A stretch of 45,822 nucleotides of DNA from a virus (IMGVR_UViG_3300023176_002375:1-45822), one strand, 5' to 3'. Shown: positions 1-7,460, numbered from the stretch's first letter. Made by a program: numbers and translations. Notes: generated from the letters alone by a model not told the origin.

Positions 1-2
1 AA

Positions 3-242
3 CTAGAAAACACAGTTATTCAAGCCCTAAAAAAAGAGTTTGGAATGATTTATGAAGAAAATGAAGAACATATTGTTATGGAAAAGGTAAGGATTGCTCG
101 TCATCTTTATGAAAAGGCAACCGATGATTTCCGAGTGAATCAATCTGCTCAAAACTACAATCATCTAATTATTGCTATGGTTTCTTTACAATACTGGAAT
201 CAAAAGAAAGTTCGTCTATTCTCAACTAGGGAGGACTTTTGA
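3..242 (+). CDS. Hypothetical protein, 5' end outside the window
   Basis: The reading frame is open from the first bases of the window to a TGA at 240-242, so the gene almost certainly starts upstream and 79 C-terminal residues are visible. An internal ATG at 45 is not preceded by a convincing ribosome binding site. The visible part is charged and probably helical, with no motif I recognise. Its stop overlaps the ATG of the next small gene (TGAATG), which suggests translational coupling in the forward operon. Confidence 0.6.
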   Translation, partial: LENTVIQALKKEFGMIYEENEEHIVMEKVRIARHLYEKATDDFRVNQSAQNYNHLIIAMVSLQYWNQKKVRLFSTREDF

Positions 243-353
243 ATGTGTGGTGCAATTTCAACCCCGTGTGAAACAGAAGGTTGTGAACGATTTACTAAGG
301 AGGTTTATTGCTTTAAATGTAAAGCAAACATGGCTCATCCAACAGGTGTTTAA
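243..353 (+). CDS. Mini zinc-ribbon protein, 36 aa
   Basis: This very small frame starts at an ATG directly abutting the upstream TGA, with GGGAGGA a few bases before it. It encodes 36 residues with Cys at positions 2, 9, 14, 23 and 26. The last two form a CxxC knuckle (CFKC) that could bind zinc with C9 and C14. It is followed at once by another Cys-pair protein. No specific function can be assigned. It is one of about nine miniature Cys-rich proteins in the window, which makes chance less likely. Confidence 0.55.
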   Translation: MCGAISTPCETEGCERFTKEVYCFKCKANMAHPTGV

Positions 354-354
354 A

Positions 355-657
355 ATGGATTGTAAAAAATGTCAAGGAACGGGATGGTATAAAGTCCCAA
401 ATGTCCGTCTTGAAATTATGGAGAATGTTGAATGTATGGATTGTTTAGCACATGAAAACTTCAAAGACCATTTGAAAGGCGAATTGTCCCGACTTCTAAT
501 CAACACAAGCCAACAGAAACTTGCTCAAATTGTAGCACAGTTGATTGTTAATTCAGTTGATAGGAACGAGAATGACGACATTCAACGAATTGAGAGTATA
601 ATTCATACGAAAAACACAATGAACGCTCTCACGCTTGCAGAAGCGTATTCACAATAA
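355..657 (+). CDS. Small protein with DnaJ-like zinc knuckles
   Basis: The frame is open from further upstream, but the likely start is the ATG at 355, immediately after the preceding stop, giving 100 aa. The N-terminus carries CKKCQGTGW (C3, C6) and CMDC (C27, C30), a four-cysteine zinc site. The CxxCxGxG pattern resembles one half of a DnaJ-type zinc finger. The remainder is predicted helical with no known motif. It ends 15 bases before the tRNA gene. Such knuckles usually mediate protein or nucleic-acid contacts, and a more precise role is not visible. Confidence 0.6.
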   Translation: MDCKKCQGTGWYKVPNVRLEIMENVECMDCLAHENFKDHLKGELSRLLINTSQQKLAQIVAQLIVNSVDRNENDDIQRIESIIHTKNTMNALTLAEAYSQ

Positions 658-672
658 GGAAATGGCTCACAT

Positions 673-748
673 GGGCGTATGGTGTAATAGGATAGCATTT
701 TGGCCTTCTAAGCCGAAGATTCGGGTTCAAATCCTGATACGCCCGCCA
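673..748 (+). tRNA. tRNA-Arg (anticodon UCU), CCA encoded
   Basis: A complete cloverleaf can be folded by eye. The acceptor arms are 673-679 (GGGCGTA) and 738-744 (TACGCCC). The D arm is GTGT/GCAT. The anticodon stem TTGGC/GCCGA encloses the loop CTTCTAA with anticodon TCT. The T arm is TCGGG-TTCAAAT-CCTGA. The discriminator is G745, followed by an encoded CCA at 746-748. No intron is seen. It reads AGA and AGG arginine codons, and AGA is common in the neighbouring genes, which fits a virus supplementing host decoding. Confidence 0.93.
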
Positions 749-800
749 TTTTCTGTTGTTGAACCAACTTTTAGACAAGACCGCCGCCATGTTTGGGTTT

Positions 801-808
801 TTTATATA
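801..808 (+). promoter_or_regulatory. TATA-box-like promoter element
   Basis: TTTATATA, followed by CT, lies 56 bases before the ATG at 864 in the gene-free stretch 749-863. The spacing allows initiation near 830 and a leader of about 30 bases containing the AGAGGTAAT ribosome site. The same TTTATATACT core occurs before the ubiquitin-like gene at 2030. The match to an archaeal TATA box is seen in the sequence; its activity is inferred. Confidence 0.5.
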
Positions 809-863
809 CTCTCGGCTGTTGGTCTTTTCAACCAAACCAATTAAAAAATAAAGAGGTAATAAA

Positions 864-1238
864 ATGTATAGTGAACAAGAAACAATGCAAACCGTGATTC
901 TTAATATCCTTTTGAATCACGAAAGAGTTACGAATGAAGATTGTAAAAACGCTTTACTTCATGCGAATCTTATTAAGCCAACAACCAATGATATGAATAA
1001 TACTATTCGTGCATTATTTATTTCCTTGAAAAGATTTTTCAAGGAATATGATATTTCGTTGTATGGTGGTTTTTTAGATGTAAAAGATAATGTTAAGTAT
1101 TACAAAGCAACAGAAGAAGCAGTTGAGTTTTGTAGCAAGATGCTATTACAAGAAATGTATGACGAAGATGGACAATTAATTGGGTGTTTCTTTCAACACC
1201 CAATTGCACTTAAAAAAGAAAGGATGGAATTAATATGA
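864..1238 (+). CDS. Hypothetical protein, 124 aa
   Basis: It starts at ATG 864 with a GAGG ribosome site nine bases upstream and follows a TATA-like box, so it is probably the first gene of a transcription unit. The N-terminal 60 residues look like an all-helical, winged-helix-type arrangement, but I cannot assign a family. There is no signal peptide or membrane segment. It overlaps the next gene by four bases (ATGA), indicating coupled translation. Confidence 0.7.
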   Translation: MYSEQETMQTVILNILLNHERVTNEDCKNALLHANLIKPTTNDMNNTIRALFISLKRFFKEYDISLYGGFLDVKDNVKYYKATEEAVEFCSKMLLQEMYDEDGQLIGCFFQHPIALKKERMELI

Positions 1239-1483
1239 ATGAAATAAAACCAAAAGTAGAATTTAGAATAATTGACGCAGAAGATATGCCGCCAATGGTT
1301 ATATCACAGAATGAAAATGATGAACCGAAGGTGGTGATTAATACTTATCACCGACTTTGGTTAAGTCTTAACCGACGATTGATTGCAGGTATCATTGATG
1401 CTTTGCCTGAAAAACTAGATATGATTCTCTCTTCATATCTTAGAGAACAACGAAACTTTGAAAAAATGGATAGGGAGGAATAA
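1235..1483 (+). CDS. Hypothetical protein, 82 aa
   Basis: It starts at an ATG overlapping the previous stop. The product is acidic, with a short beta-rich N-terminus and a helical C-terminal half. It contains a segment WLSLNRRLIAGIIDALPE that looks amphipathic. I recognise no family. It lies between two genes of the same small operon and is followed three bases after its stop by the next ATG. Confidence 0.6.
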   Translation: MNEIKPKVEFRIIDAEDMPPMVISQNENDEPKVVINTYHRLWLSLNRRLIAGIIDALPEKLDMILSSYLREQRNFEKMDREE

Positions 1484-1485
1484 AT

Positions 1486-1914
1486 ATGGCTGGAATACAA
1501 AAACAATGCATTGTTTGTGATGAATTTTTTATGAGTAGAACGATTAAGTCGGCAAGGTGGGAGAAAAAATGCCCAACTTGTTATGGGAAACAAAAACAAA
1601 CAAGTGTTATTGCACAAGCACAAAAGAGACAAAGCAACTTTGATGCTTCTGTTCGTAGGGATATTGAAAAGTTGTATGCAAAAGTCTCTGACATTGATGT
1701 TCTGATAAGTGCAGAAATTAGTAATGCTTTTGCCTCATTATCAGACAATCAATTGTTTGATAAAATCCATCAGCAGATGGAACAAACTCTTAGTGAAAGA
1801 CTCAAAGAAATCAAAGAAGAGAACGATAAGTTCAAAACTAAGATTCAGAGTCAATTGGTTACTTTGAACAATAAAATTGTAAAAATTATGCAGGAGATGG
1901 AAGAAAATGATTAA
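1486..1914 (+). CDS. Zinc-ribbon coiled-coil protein, 142 aa
   Basis: The start at ATG 1486 has a strong GGGAGGAATAAAT leader. The N-terminus has CIVC (C8, C11) and CPTC (C29, C32), a classical four-cysteine zinc ribbon. From about residue 85 to the end the protein is a long charged helix with heptad-like spacing of hydrophobics, suggesting a coiled coil and oligomerisation. The architecture fits a nucleic-acid or scaffold-binding protein, but no named family is evident. Its stop overlaps the following small membrane-protein gene. Confidence 0.65.
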   Translation: MAGIQKQCIVCDEFFMSRTIKSARWEKKCPTCYGKQKQTSVIAQAQKRQSNFDASVRRDIEKLYAKVSDIDVLISAEISNAFASLSDNQLFDKIHQQMEQTLSERLKEIKEENDKFKTKIQSQLVTLNNKIVKIMQEMEEND

Positions 1915-2020
1915 AGGATTGATTAAAGGTATTGCATATACCGCAGGTGCATTAGCATTGGGCGGGATTGGCGTAGCCATCGTAGCCCATATTGCAGAAC
2001 GGGACTACCCTTTGGAGTAA
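1907..2020 (+). CDS. Small single-span membrane protein, 37 aa
   Basis: The ATG at 1907 overlaps the end of the zinc-ribbon coiled-coil gene by eight bases and is preceded by AGGAGATGG. The 37-residue product is almost entirely one hydrophobic, glycine- and alanine-rich segment (residues about 9-29, GIAYTAGALALGGIGVAIVA), flanked by Lys at the N-terminus and a short acidic tail. A holin-like or membrane-anchor role is possible but only speculative. Confidence 0.55.
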   Translation: MIKGLIKGIAYTAGALALGGIGVAIVAHIAERDYPLE

Positions 2021-2029
2021 GTGGACTCC

Positions 2030-2037
2030 TTTATATA
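2030..2037 (+). promoter_or_regulatory. TATA-box promoter of the ubiquitin-like gene
   Basis: TTTATATA sits in the 58-base gap before ATG 2079 and is preceded by GGACTCC, which could include a BRE. Archaeal spacing would put the start site near 2060, leaving a leader of about 20 bases with AGGAGATGA. The identical 15-base string GGACTCCTTTATATA recurs at 18405-18419. Confidence 0.6.
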
Positions 2038-2038
2038 C

Positions 2039-2314
2039 TTTGGAAGAGTAGAGAAAACACACATCAGGAGATGATATTATGATTAAGTTAAGAATTATGA
2101 ATGAAACTGGACACACAGAAGTTGTTCTCGCACAAAGCGAGGTTATTGATGAAATTGACCGACACCCTACCCATTGGGTCTTTATTGACGGAGAAATGGT
2201 TAGCCGAGAATCTATCGGTGAAATTAACTGGGAAACGGTTCAATCTGTTGATTTGACTCCCGCAATCGTTGGAGGGTGCTATTGAAATTAGTGTAATTTC
2301 TTTACTCTTCCAAA
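2039..2314. repeat. 12-bp inverted repeat flanking the ubiquitin-like gene
   Basis: TTTGGAAGAGTA at 2039-2050 is the exact reverse complement of TACTCTTCCAAA at 2303-2314. The two arms bracket the 2079-2285 gene. The left arm begins just after the TATA box and the right arm lies between the stop codon and the terminator hairpin. Possible explanations are a regulator binding site on both sides, a long-range RNA pairing, or a remnant of cassette insertion. Confidence 0.5.
2079..2285 (+). CDS. Ubiquitin-like beta-grasp protein (ThiS/MoaD type) ending in GG-CY
   Basis: The 68-residue product starts at ATG 2079 behind AGGAGATGA. It has an N-terminal beta hairpin (residues 2-18), a short helix (20-29), then the strand WVFIDGEMVSRE, which resembles the ThiS segment around its IVPRE motif. 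A final strand leads to PAIVGGCY. The Gly65-Gly66 pair matches the C-terminal di-glycine of ThiS, MoaD and ubiquitin-like modifiers, which E1 enzymes adenylate. Here two extra residues (Cys67, Tyr68) follow and would need removal, as in ubiquitin precursors. E1-like and JAB genes lie at 7611 and 9241. It sits alone between a TATA box and a terminator. The family call rests on motif comparison by eye; the function as a protein modifier rather than a sulfur carrier is inferred. Confidence 0.72.
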   Translation: MIKLRIMNETGHTEVVLAQSEVIDEIDRHPTHWVFIDGEMVSRESIGEINWETVQSVDLTPAIVGGCY

Positions 2315-2323
2315 CCGCATTTT

Positions 2324-2366
2324 GGGGGTAGCGTGGGGTTAATCCTCCCTGCGCTATCCCCTTTTT
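2324..2366 (+). terminator. Hairpin plus T-run after the ubiquitin-like gene
   Basis: GGGGGTAGCG at 2324-2333 pairs with CGCTATCCCC at 2352-2361 over ten base pairs with one G-T. The inner GGGG and CTCC stretches can extend the stem. Five Ts follow at 2362-2366. Archaeal termination depends mainly on T-runs, so the strong stem may also protect the 3' end. Confidence 0.65.
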
Positions 2367-2372
2367 CGGGTG

Positions 2373-2753
2373 ATGCAACCCGATTTGATTAATTTTATCA
2401 ACCAAAATGGATTAAAAATAATGCTAGACCTTAAAGGATGGAAATTAGCATCCTGTATTCAGATAAACGGTTTAGCAGTAGTAAAACCTGACTTCTATCC
2501 CGCCCGTCATGTCCTCGCTATGGGGACGAGGGGCTACATTTATGCCGAAGGGCAGACTCGGATTGAATACGCAGGGCAGACATTTTCATCCACAGAAGAA
2601 TTGCTTTTTTCTTGTGGAAAAGATGCTATTCTGAATTTTAAGGACTGGGTATTCCTTGAAGAAATGGAGTGGGTAATAACCGATGGAACTAATTGGTTAT
2701 CTTCTTTCTCTAATCTTTCTGAATTACCTAAACGAAGTAAATATAGGTGTTAA
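2373..2753 (+). CDS. Hypothetical protein, up to 126 aa
   Basis: The frame opens right after the terminator T-run. Possible starts are GTG 2370, ATG 2373 and ATG 2421, and none has a strong ribosome site, so the N-terminus is uncertain. The product is a mixed alpha/beta protein rich in Trp and Tyr, with two cysteines and no recognisable motif. Its stop precedes the ribonucleotide reductase ATG by two bases, so the two genes are probably cotranscribed. Confidence 0.55.
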   Translation: MQPDLINFINQNGLKIMLDLKGWKLASCIQINGLAVVKPDFYPARHVLAMGTRGYIYAEGQTRIEYAGQTFSSTEELLFSCGKDAILNFKDWVFLEEMEWVITDGTNWLSSFSNLSELPKRSKYRC

Positions 2754-2755
2754 AC

Positions 2756-4621
2756 ATGACTCAAGCCCCAAACAAAAAGATTTTATCAGACATTACTGTG
2801 CATATGAAATACGCAAAATACAACCCTGAACTTCTCCGCCGAGAGACTTGGGATGAAATTGTTGAGCGAAACATGGAAATGCACATTAGAACTTATCCCC
2901 AATTAGAAACAGACATTAGAGAAGTTTATACTCACTTTGTCAAGACTAAGAAAGTTTTGCCTTCTATGCGCTCAATGCAATTTGGCGGTAAGCCGATTGA
3001 AATTAGCCCTAACCGTGTTTATAACTGTGCTTATATGCCTATTGATACTCACATCGCTTTTAGTGAAGCCATGTTCCTATTGTTAGGAGGAACAGGTGTA
3101 GGATATTCAGTTCAACGACATCATGTTGAATTGATGACTCCTATTCAACATCCTAACCCAAATCGCCAACGACGATATTTAGTTAATGATTCAATAGAAG
3201 GTTGGGCTGATGCAGTAAAAATTCTAATGGAATGTTATACGGGTATAAGAACATCTACTCCTACATTTGATTATTCTGATATTAGACCAAAAGGTTCTCT
3301 TTTGAAAACTTCTGGCGGAAAAGCCCCAGGCTCACAACCATTAAGAGAATGTCTTGTTAAAATTGAAGGAATGCTTCAAAACATTCCTAATGGTTCTGTA
3401 TTGAAACCTATTCAAGCACATGATATTATGTGTCATATTGCTGATGCTGTTCTTAGTGGGGGTATTCGTCGTGCGGCCATGATTAGTTTATTTTCAGCAG
3501 ACGACCATGAAATGATTGCTTGTAAATCTGGTAATTGGTGGGAAAACAATCCACAAAGAGGCAGGGCAAACAATTCAGCAGTATTGCTACGCCATAGAGT
3601 AACTAAAGACTTCTTTATGGATTTGTGGAACAGAATTAAAGCATCTGGTTCTGGAGAACCGGGAATTTATTTCAATAATGACAAAGATTGGGGAACAAAC
3701 CCCTGTTGTGAAATTGCTCTCCGACCATATCAGTTTTGTAACTTAACTGAAGTAAATGCTTCAGACATTACAGACCAAGCAGATTTAGAATCAAGAGTTT
3801 CTGCCGCCGCTTTCCTTGGAACGCTTCAAGCAGGATATACTGATTTTCATTATCTCCGTGAAGTTTGGCGAAAGAATACAGAAAAAGATGCTTTGCTCGG
3901 AGTTTCTATGACTGGTATTGCTTCAAATGTTGTTGAGCATTTAGACTTAGAAATGGCCGCCTATGAAGTTAAAAAGGAAAACGAAAAGGTTGCTAAGTTA
4001 ATTGGTATTAATCCTGCTTCACGAACCACCTGCGTTAAACCTGCTGGAACGACTTCTCTTGTTCTTGGGACAAGTAGTGGGATTCATGCTTATCACGATG
4101 AGTATTATATTCGCCGTCTGCGTGTTGGTAAGAATGAAGCAATCTATGGTTATCTCGCAACCAATCATCCCGAATTGGTTGAGGATGAGTTCTTCAATCC
4201 GCACGAACAGGCTGTTATTTCAGTTCCTCAAAAAGCACCAGAAGCAGCAATTACTCGCCATGAATCAGTATTTGATTTATTAGAAAGAGTGAAAAACTTT
4301 AGCATTCGTTGGGTTCGTGCAGGACATAATGATGGGTTGAATACTCACAATGTTTCTGCTACTATTTCTATTAAAGATGATGAATGGGAAACAGTTGCCG
4401 ATTGGATGTGGCTTAACCGACATTATTATAACGGACTGTCTGTTCTTCCATACGACGGAGGCACATATACTCAAGCACCTTTTGAAACCTGCGATAAAGA
4501 AACATATGATAAATTGACTGAAACACTACAAGATGTTGATTTGACTTTGATTCAAGAATTGCAGGATGATACAGACCTTTCAGGCGAAATTGCCTGTGCT
4601 GGCGGTGCTTGCGAAATCTAA
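2756..4621 (+). CDS. nrdJ: Class II (adenosylcobalamin-dependent) ribonucleotide reductase
   Basis: This 621-residue protein reduces ribonucleotides to deoxyribonucleotides for viral DNA synthesis. The start is ATG 2756, with AGGTG six bases upstream. The finger-loop motif NPCCEI (about residue 315) and FCNL (about 325) correspond to NPCxE and CNL of the monomeric Lactobacillus-type enzyme. YNCAY near residue 90 supplies the partner active-site cysteine. GGTGVGYSV and DIRPKGS are also family signatures. The C-terminus CAGGACEI gives the CxxxxC redox pair used for thioredoxin-type re-reduction. It is shorter than the roughly 740-residue reference enzyme. No separate small subunit is present, as expected for class II. 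Confidence 0.88.
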   Translation: MTQAPNKKILSDITVHMKYAKYNPELLRRETWDEIVERNMEMHIRTYPQLETDIREVYTHFVKTKKVLPSMRSMQFGGKPIEISPNRVYNCAYMPIDTHIAFSEAMFLLLGGTGVGYSVQRHHVELMTPIQHPNPNRQRRYLVNDSIEGWADAVKILMECYTGIRTSTPTFDYSDIRPKGSLLKTSGGKAPGSQPLRECLVKIEGMLQNIPNGSVLKPIQAHDIMCHIADAVLSGGIRRAAMISLFSADDHEMIACKSGNWWENNPQRGRANNSAVLLRHRVTKDFFMDLWNRIKASGSGEPGIYFNNDKDWGTNPCCEIALRPYQFCNLTEVNASDITDQADLESRVSAAAFLGTLQAGYTDFHYLREVWRKNTEKDALLGVSMTGIASNVVEHLDLEMAAYEVKKENEKVAKLIGINPASRTTCVKPAGTTSLVLGTSSGIHAYHDEYYIRRLRVGKNEAIYGYLATNHPELVEDEFFNPHEQAVISVPQKAPEAAITRHESVFDLLERVKNFSIRWVRAGHNDGLNTHNVSATISIKDDEWETVADWMWLNRHYYNGLSVLPYDGGTYTQAPFETCDKETYDKLTETLQDVDLTLIQELQDDTDLSGEIACAGGACEI

Positions 4622-4630
4622 GGTGATTAA

Positions 4631-4999
4631 ATGAAACTCTTCAAATCGTTTGAAGAGTATTTAGAAACAGTAATATTAATGATTAGAGATTTGTCAGACG
4701 ACTCTCTTAAAAGAATAAACTTAGCAATAAATGTCTGTGATTCATACATGGATGAGAATGAAAAAATGTTTAGACTAAATACTACATTAAAAGAATGTTT
4801 TTGGGAAATTGAGGAAGCCATCTTTTGTGGCTTTCACAAATACCTAATAGAACAAAGTGCTAAGACTAAAGAGTTGGTTGATTATCATAGAGTCAATTGC
4901 GAAGGAATAGATTGTAAAATCTGTAAATCAAAAGAATTAACAATAAACAGAATGAGGAATTTAAATGAGAGAACACGACCCAAATTATATTCTCAATAA
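4631..4999 (+). CDS. Hypothetical helical protein with Cys cluster, 122 aa
   Basis: It starts at ATG 4631 behind AAGGTGATTAA, shortly after the reductase stop. The N-terminal 85 residues are amphipathic helices with many acidic residues. Near the end lies a cluster, NCEGIDCKIC, with three cysteines. I recognise no family. The last 35 bases overlap the next small zinc-ribbon gene in another frame. Confidence 0.6.
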   Translation: MKLFKSFEEYLETVILMIRDLSDDSLKRINLAINVCDSYMDENEKMFRLNTTLKECFWEIEEAIFCGFHKYLIEQSAKTKELVDYHRVNCEGIDCKICKSKELTINRMRNLNERTRPKLYSQ

Positions 5000-5126
5000 G
5001 AGAAACAATAAACAAATAGCCACACGATGCCGTGTGTGCGGTGGGCAACTTATGGTTGCTGATGAAATTAAAAAAGAAATTCACAATAAATGTGATAATG
5101 ATGATAAAAATGTATATATGATGTGA
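4965..5126 (+). CDS. Mini zinc-ribbon protein, 53 aa
   Basis: ATG 4965 lies within the end of the preceding gene and has GAGGAATTTA just before it. The product contains CRVC (C22, C25) and a later H40 and C43, a plausible CCHC zinc site, in a Lys/Asn-rich background. It ends four bases before the next ATG. There is no functional assignment beyond a small metal-binding protein. Confidence 0.5.
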   Translation: MREHDPNYILNKRNNKQIATRCRVCGGQLMVADEIKKEIHNKCDNDDKNVYMM

Positions 5127-5130
5127 TAAA

Positions 5131-6291
5131 ATGAAATTAAATATATCAGTTCCCGACGATTCCAACAAATATTATAGTTGTGATATTACCTGCGAAACTT
5201 TTAGTTTTCCTGAACTCAAAACCGTTTCTTATATAAGAGCCGCAAAAGACCCTGTTCAAGCGGGCTTAGAATTATTTTGGAAAAACATTATTTCTCCAAG
5301 AAAAAAACGGACTTATCATAGTCTAAGACAGCAAATACATTTTGCTGACCAGTTTCATCATATTGTGTTCATTGAAGAATGTCCTATTGTTCTTTCAAGA
5401 GAAGGTATTCGCTACCACTTGAACGGTAAGGCTTACAGTTTAGCAACTATTTGTTCTGCTTTGGCTAGAATTACTTTCAAGGCTTGTTTTGAAAAAGATG
5501 GTGCTAAACTTCTTTCTTCTCTTTATTCAACTCTTGATTTACCTGAAAATGTTCTATATTGTATTGAAAACCGAGCACCTTTTCATTTCTTTGTTGATTT
5601 TGAAAAACAAGATGTTCGTTTAAATGTTGTTCAAATTGATGAGAAAATGCTGGCTATGGAAATTAGTGATGGTATTTGGGGCGAAATTACTCCTAAGCAA
5701 TTAGATTCATATTGTAATTTTTATCTTCATGGAAAGAAAAGAGGCTCTTGGAAGTATCTTTCTCCTAAGAGTCTTTACACTAAATTAATTGGTCGTGAAC
5801 CCAGCAGTTCTGAGTTAAAGGTTATGATTGCTTTTTTGATGCAAAACAGAATGCAAGATATTGTTGATGCTAGAGCATTGGAATTGGTTGCAGATATGCT
5901 GGTTCAACACAAAGGTCGTCTTTCTGCTGAGTATGATGATGATGTTCTTACCACTATTTATATTCGTGGTAAAGACTATGATTGGATGCTAACCAACAAC
6001 CGATATAAGTCAGGCATTCAAATGGTTTCAACTTATGTTTGGCAACCAATTTTTGAAGAATTTAAAGATGAAGAAAGCGGTATAGTTAAAAAAGTTCTTT
6101 CTCCTCCAAGTTGGAGAGGCCCAATTTGTATTGATAATATGGCCGAAGGTTCTCCTTTGGGCGACCAATTCGCAACAAGGGCATTGGCTTTATTAAACGA
6201 CTTCCACACAATTAAAATAGTGAATACAATTAGGCGGTATCTTACTGCTGAACCCAATGAATATAGAGTTGATAATGATGAATTGCGATGA
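5131..6291 (+). CDS. Unassigned 386-aa protein, possibly with an E2-like C-terminal segment
   Basis: The gene starts at ATG 5131, four bases after the preceding stop. The product is a soluble mixed alpha/beta protein whose family I do not recognise with confidence. One stretch is suggestive: near residues 325-350, SPPSWRGPICIDNM is followed by SPLGDQFATRALALLNDF. This recalls the HPN...ICLD...SP...LL pattern around the catalytic cysteine of E2 conjugating enzymes. If real, it would add a conjugating enzyme to the Ubl, E1 and JAB genes in this window. The similarity is short, and the segment sits unusually late in the protein, so I treat it as a hypothesis. The 3' end overlaps the TFB gene. 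Confidence 0.6.
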   Translation: MKLNISVPDDSNKYYSCDITCETFSFPELKTVSYIRAAKDPVQAGLELFWKNIISPRKKRTYHSLRQQIHFADQFHHIVFIEECPIVLSREGIRYHLNGKAYSLATICSALARITFKACFEKDGAKLLSSLYSTLDLPENVLYCIENRAPFHFFVDFEKQDVRLNVVQIDEKMLAMEISDGIWGEITPKQLDSYCNFYLHGKKRGSWKYLSPKSLYTKLIGREPSSSELKVMIAFLMQNRMQDIVDARALELVADMLVQHKGRLSAEYDDDVLTTIYIRGKDYDWMLTNNRYKSGIQMVSTYVWQPIFEEFKDEESGIVKKVLSPPSWRGPICIDNMAEGSPLGDQFATRALALLNDFHTIKIVNTIRRYLTAEPNEYRVDNDELR

Positions 6292-7135
6292 ATGTGGTAG
6301 CAACGATAATTACTTTGATGAGATTCAAGGTGAAAGAATCTGTAATGAATGTGGCCTTGTTCTTGTTCAAGAAATGTTTGAAGAAACTGTCCATATCTTA
6401 GATACTGGCGGTAATCTGCAACATTCAGCAGACAAGGGGAAATTAGGCTCAGTTATTACTGGAAAAGGTTCTTATAAGTTTAATAAGTTTGGTAAAAATA
6501 GTGTGATTCCTAAATCCATTCAAAATGGACTTGTTCATTGTAACATGGTATTAGCAAATGTAGCACCTAATCTTAACTTAAATGAAAGAGTTGAAAAACT
6601 TTACATAGACTTAAACAACAAAGGCATATTTGGCCGAAGTCAATACGAAGCAAGAGCAACGGCAGTTGTTTTTTATGCGTTAAGGGAAAATGGAACACCC
6701 TACCCATTTAAAGAAGTAATGGGTGAGTTTGAACCTAATTTAAAAGTAGTAAAGCGTTTGGTTAGAAAAATTAACCAAACCTATCGTAATAGCGCAAACT
6801 ACATGCCTATCAATCCTCAGTATTTACTTGAACAAACTCTCAATAAAATTACTGATGATTTAGTATTCAAGCGTCAAGCAATTAAAGTGCTTGAATTTTT
6901 TGAATCAAAGGTTGAACAGAATACATTTAACAGAGGCCGTTCTTATTATGCTTCTATTATTTGGATTACTGCAAAAATGACTGTGAATACTCAAATTACA
7001 CAAGTATTGATTACAAAGAAAACTGGGTTTTCTAGATTTAATATTCGCAGACAAACCAAAGAGATTCTCAGTATGATTGGATTAGAATTAGCCAATCAAG
7101 TTAAAGGAAAACAATTAAGTGAACTAGGTGAATAA
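6275..7135 (+). CDS. tfb: Transcription initiation factor TFB (TFIIB-like)
   Basis: TFB bridges TBP-bound TATA DNA and RNA polymerase in archaea. The 286-residue product begins with a zinc ribbon, C4xxC7 and C23xxC26. A linker follows, corresponding to the B-finger region, and then two cyclin-like repeats of about 90 residues each. The first cyclin-type segment includes SQYEARATAVVFYALRENG and the second includes RGRSYYASIIWITAKM. Starts at 6257, 6275 and 6278 are in frame. I chose 6275 because it places the ribbon at the N-terminus, as in the family. The start lies inside the preceding gene. A virus-borne TFB could redirect host polymerase to viral promoters. Confidence 0.85.
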   Translation: MMNCDECGSNDNYFDEIQGERICNECGLVLVQEMFEETVHILDTGGNLQHSADKGKLGSVITGKGSYKFNKFGKNSVIPKSIQNGLVHCNMVLANVAPNLNLNERVEKLYIDLNNKGIFGRSQYEARATAVVFYALRENGTPYPFKEVMGEFEPNLKVVKRLVRKINQTYRNSANYMPINPQYLLEQTLNKITDDLVFKRQAIKVLEFFESKVEQNTFNRGRSYYASIIWITAKMTVNTQITQVLITKKTGFSRFNIRRQTKEILSMIGLELANQVKGKQLSELGE

Positions 7136-7136
7136 A

Positions 7137-7460
7137 ATGTTTGAAAGGGAATGGAATAGAATAGCAAAGAAAGTATATACAAATGCAGTTAATCATGGCT
7201 TTTGGAAAGAAACTCCTAATGATGGCGAGCGCATGGCTTTAATTCATGCTGAAATTAGTGAAGCACTTGAAGCCCTGCGAGAAGGTAATCCTTCTTCATC
7301 AAAGATTATTGAATATAGTAATCTTGAAGAAGAATTAGCCGATGCAGTAATTCGTATTATGGATTATGCTTTTGGAAAAGATTTAGATATAGCGGGTGCG
7401 ATTCTCGCTAAGATTGAATACAATCAAAGCCGTGAATATATGCATGGTAAATCGTTTTAA
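7137..7460 (+). CDS. MazG-like nucleotide pyrophosphohydrolase
   Basis: The 107-residue protein has the all-helical MazG signature: HAEISEALEALR followed by EEELADAVIRIMDY, matching the ExxE and ExxD metal-binding motifs. MazG-type enzymes hydrolyse NTPs or dNTPs to monophosphates. Viral copies are proposed to adjust nucleotide or alarmone pools. ATG 7137 is preferred over GTG 7128 because AGGTG sits seven bases upstream. It lies between TFB and a small zinc protein in one operon. Confidence 0.82.
   Translation: MFEREWNRIAKKVYTNAVNHGFWKETPNDGERMALIHAEISEALEALREGNPSSSKIIEYSNLEEELADAVIRIMDYAFGKDLDIAGAILAKIEYNQSREYMHGKSF

Noticed and set aside
673-748. tRNA gene as a provirus attachment site at an integration boundary
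   Set aside because: Genes of the same style and strand continue on both sides, there is no integrase in the window, and no repeat of the tRNA 3' end was seen.
629-844. Open frames of 68-69 codons on both strands across the tRNA
   Set aside because: They overlap the tRNA and the promoter region, lack ribosome sites, and have compositions unlike neighbouring proteins.
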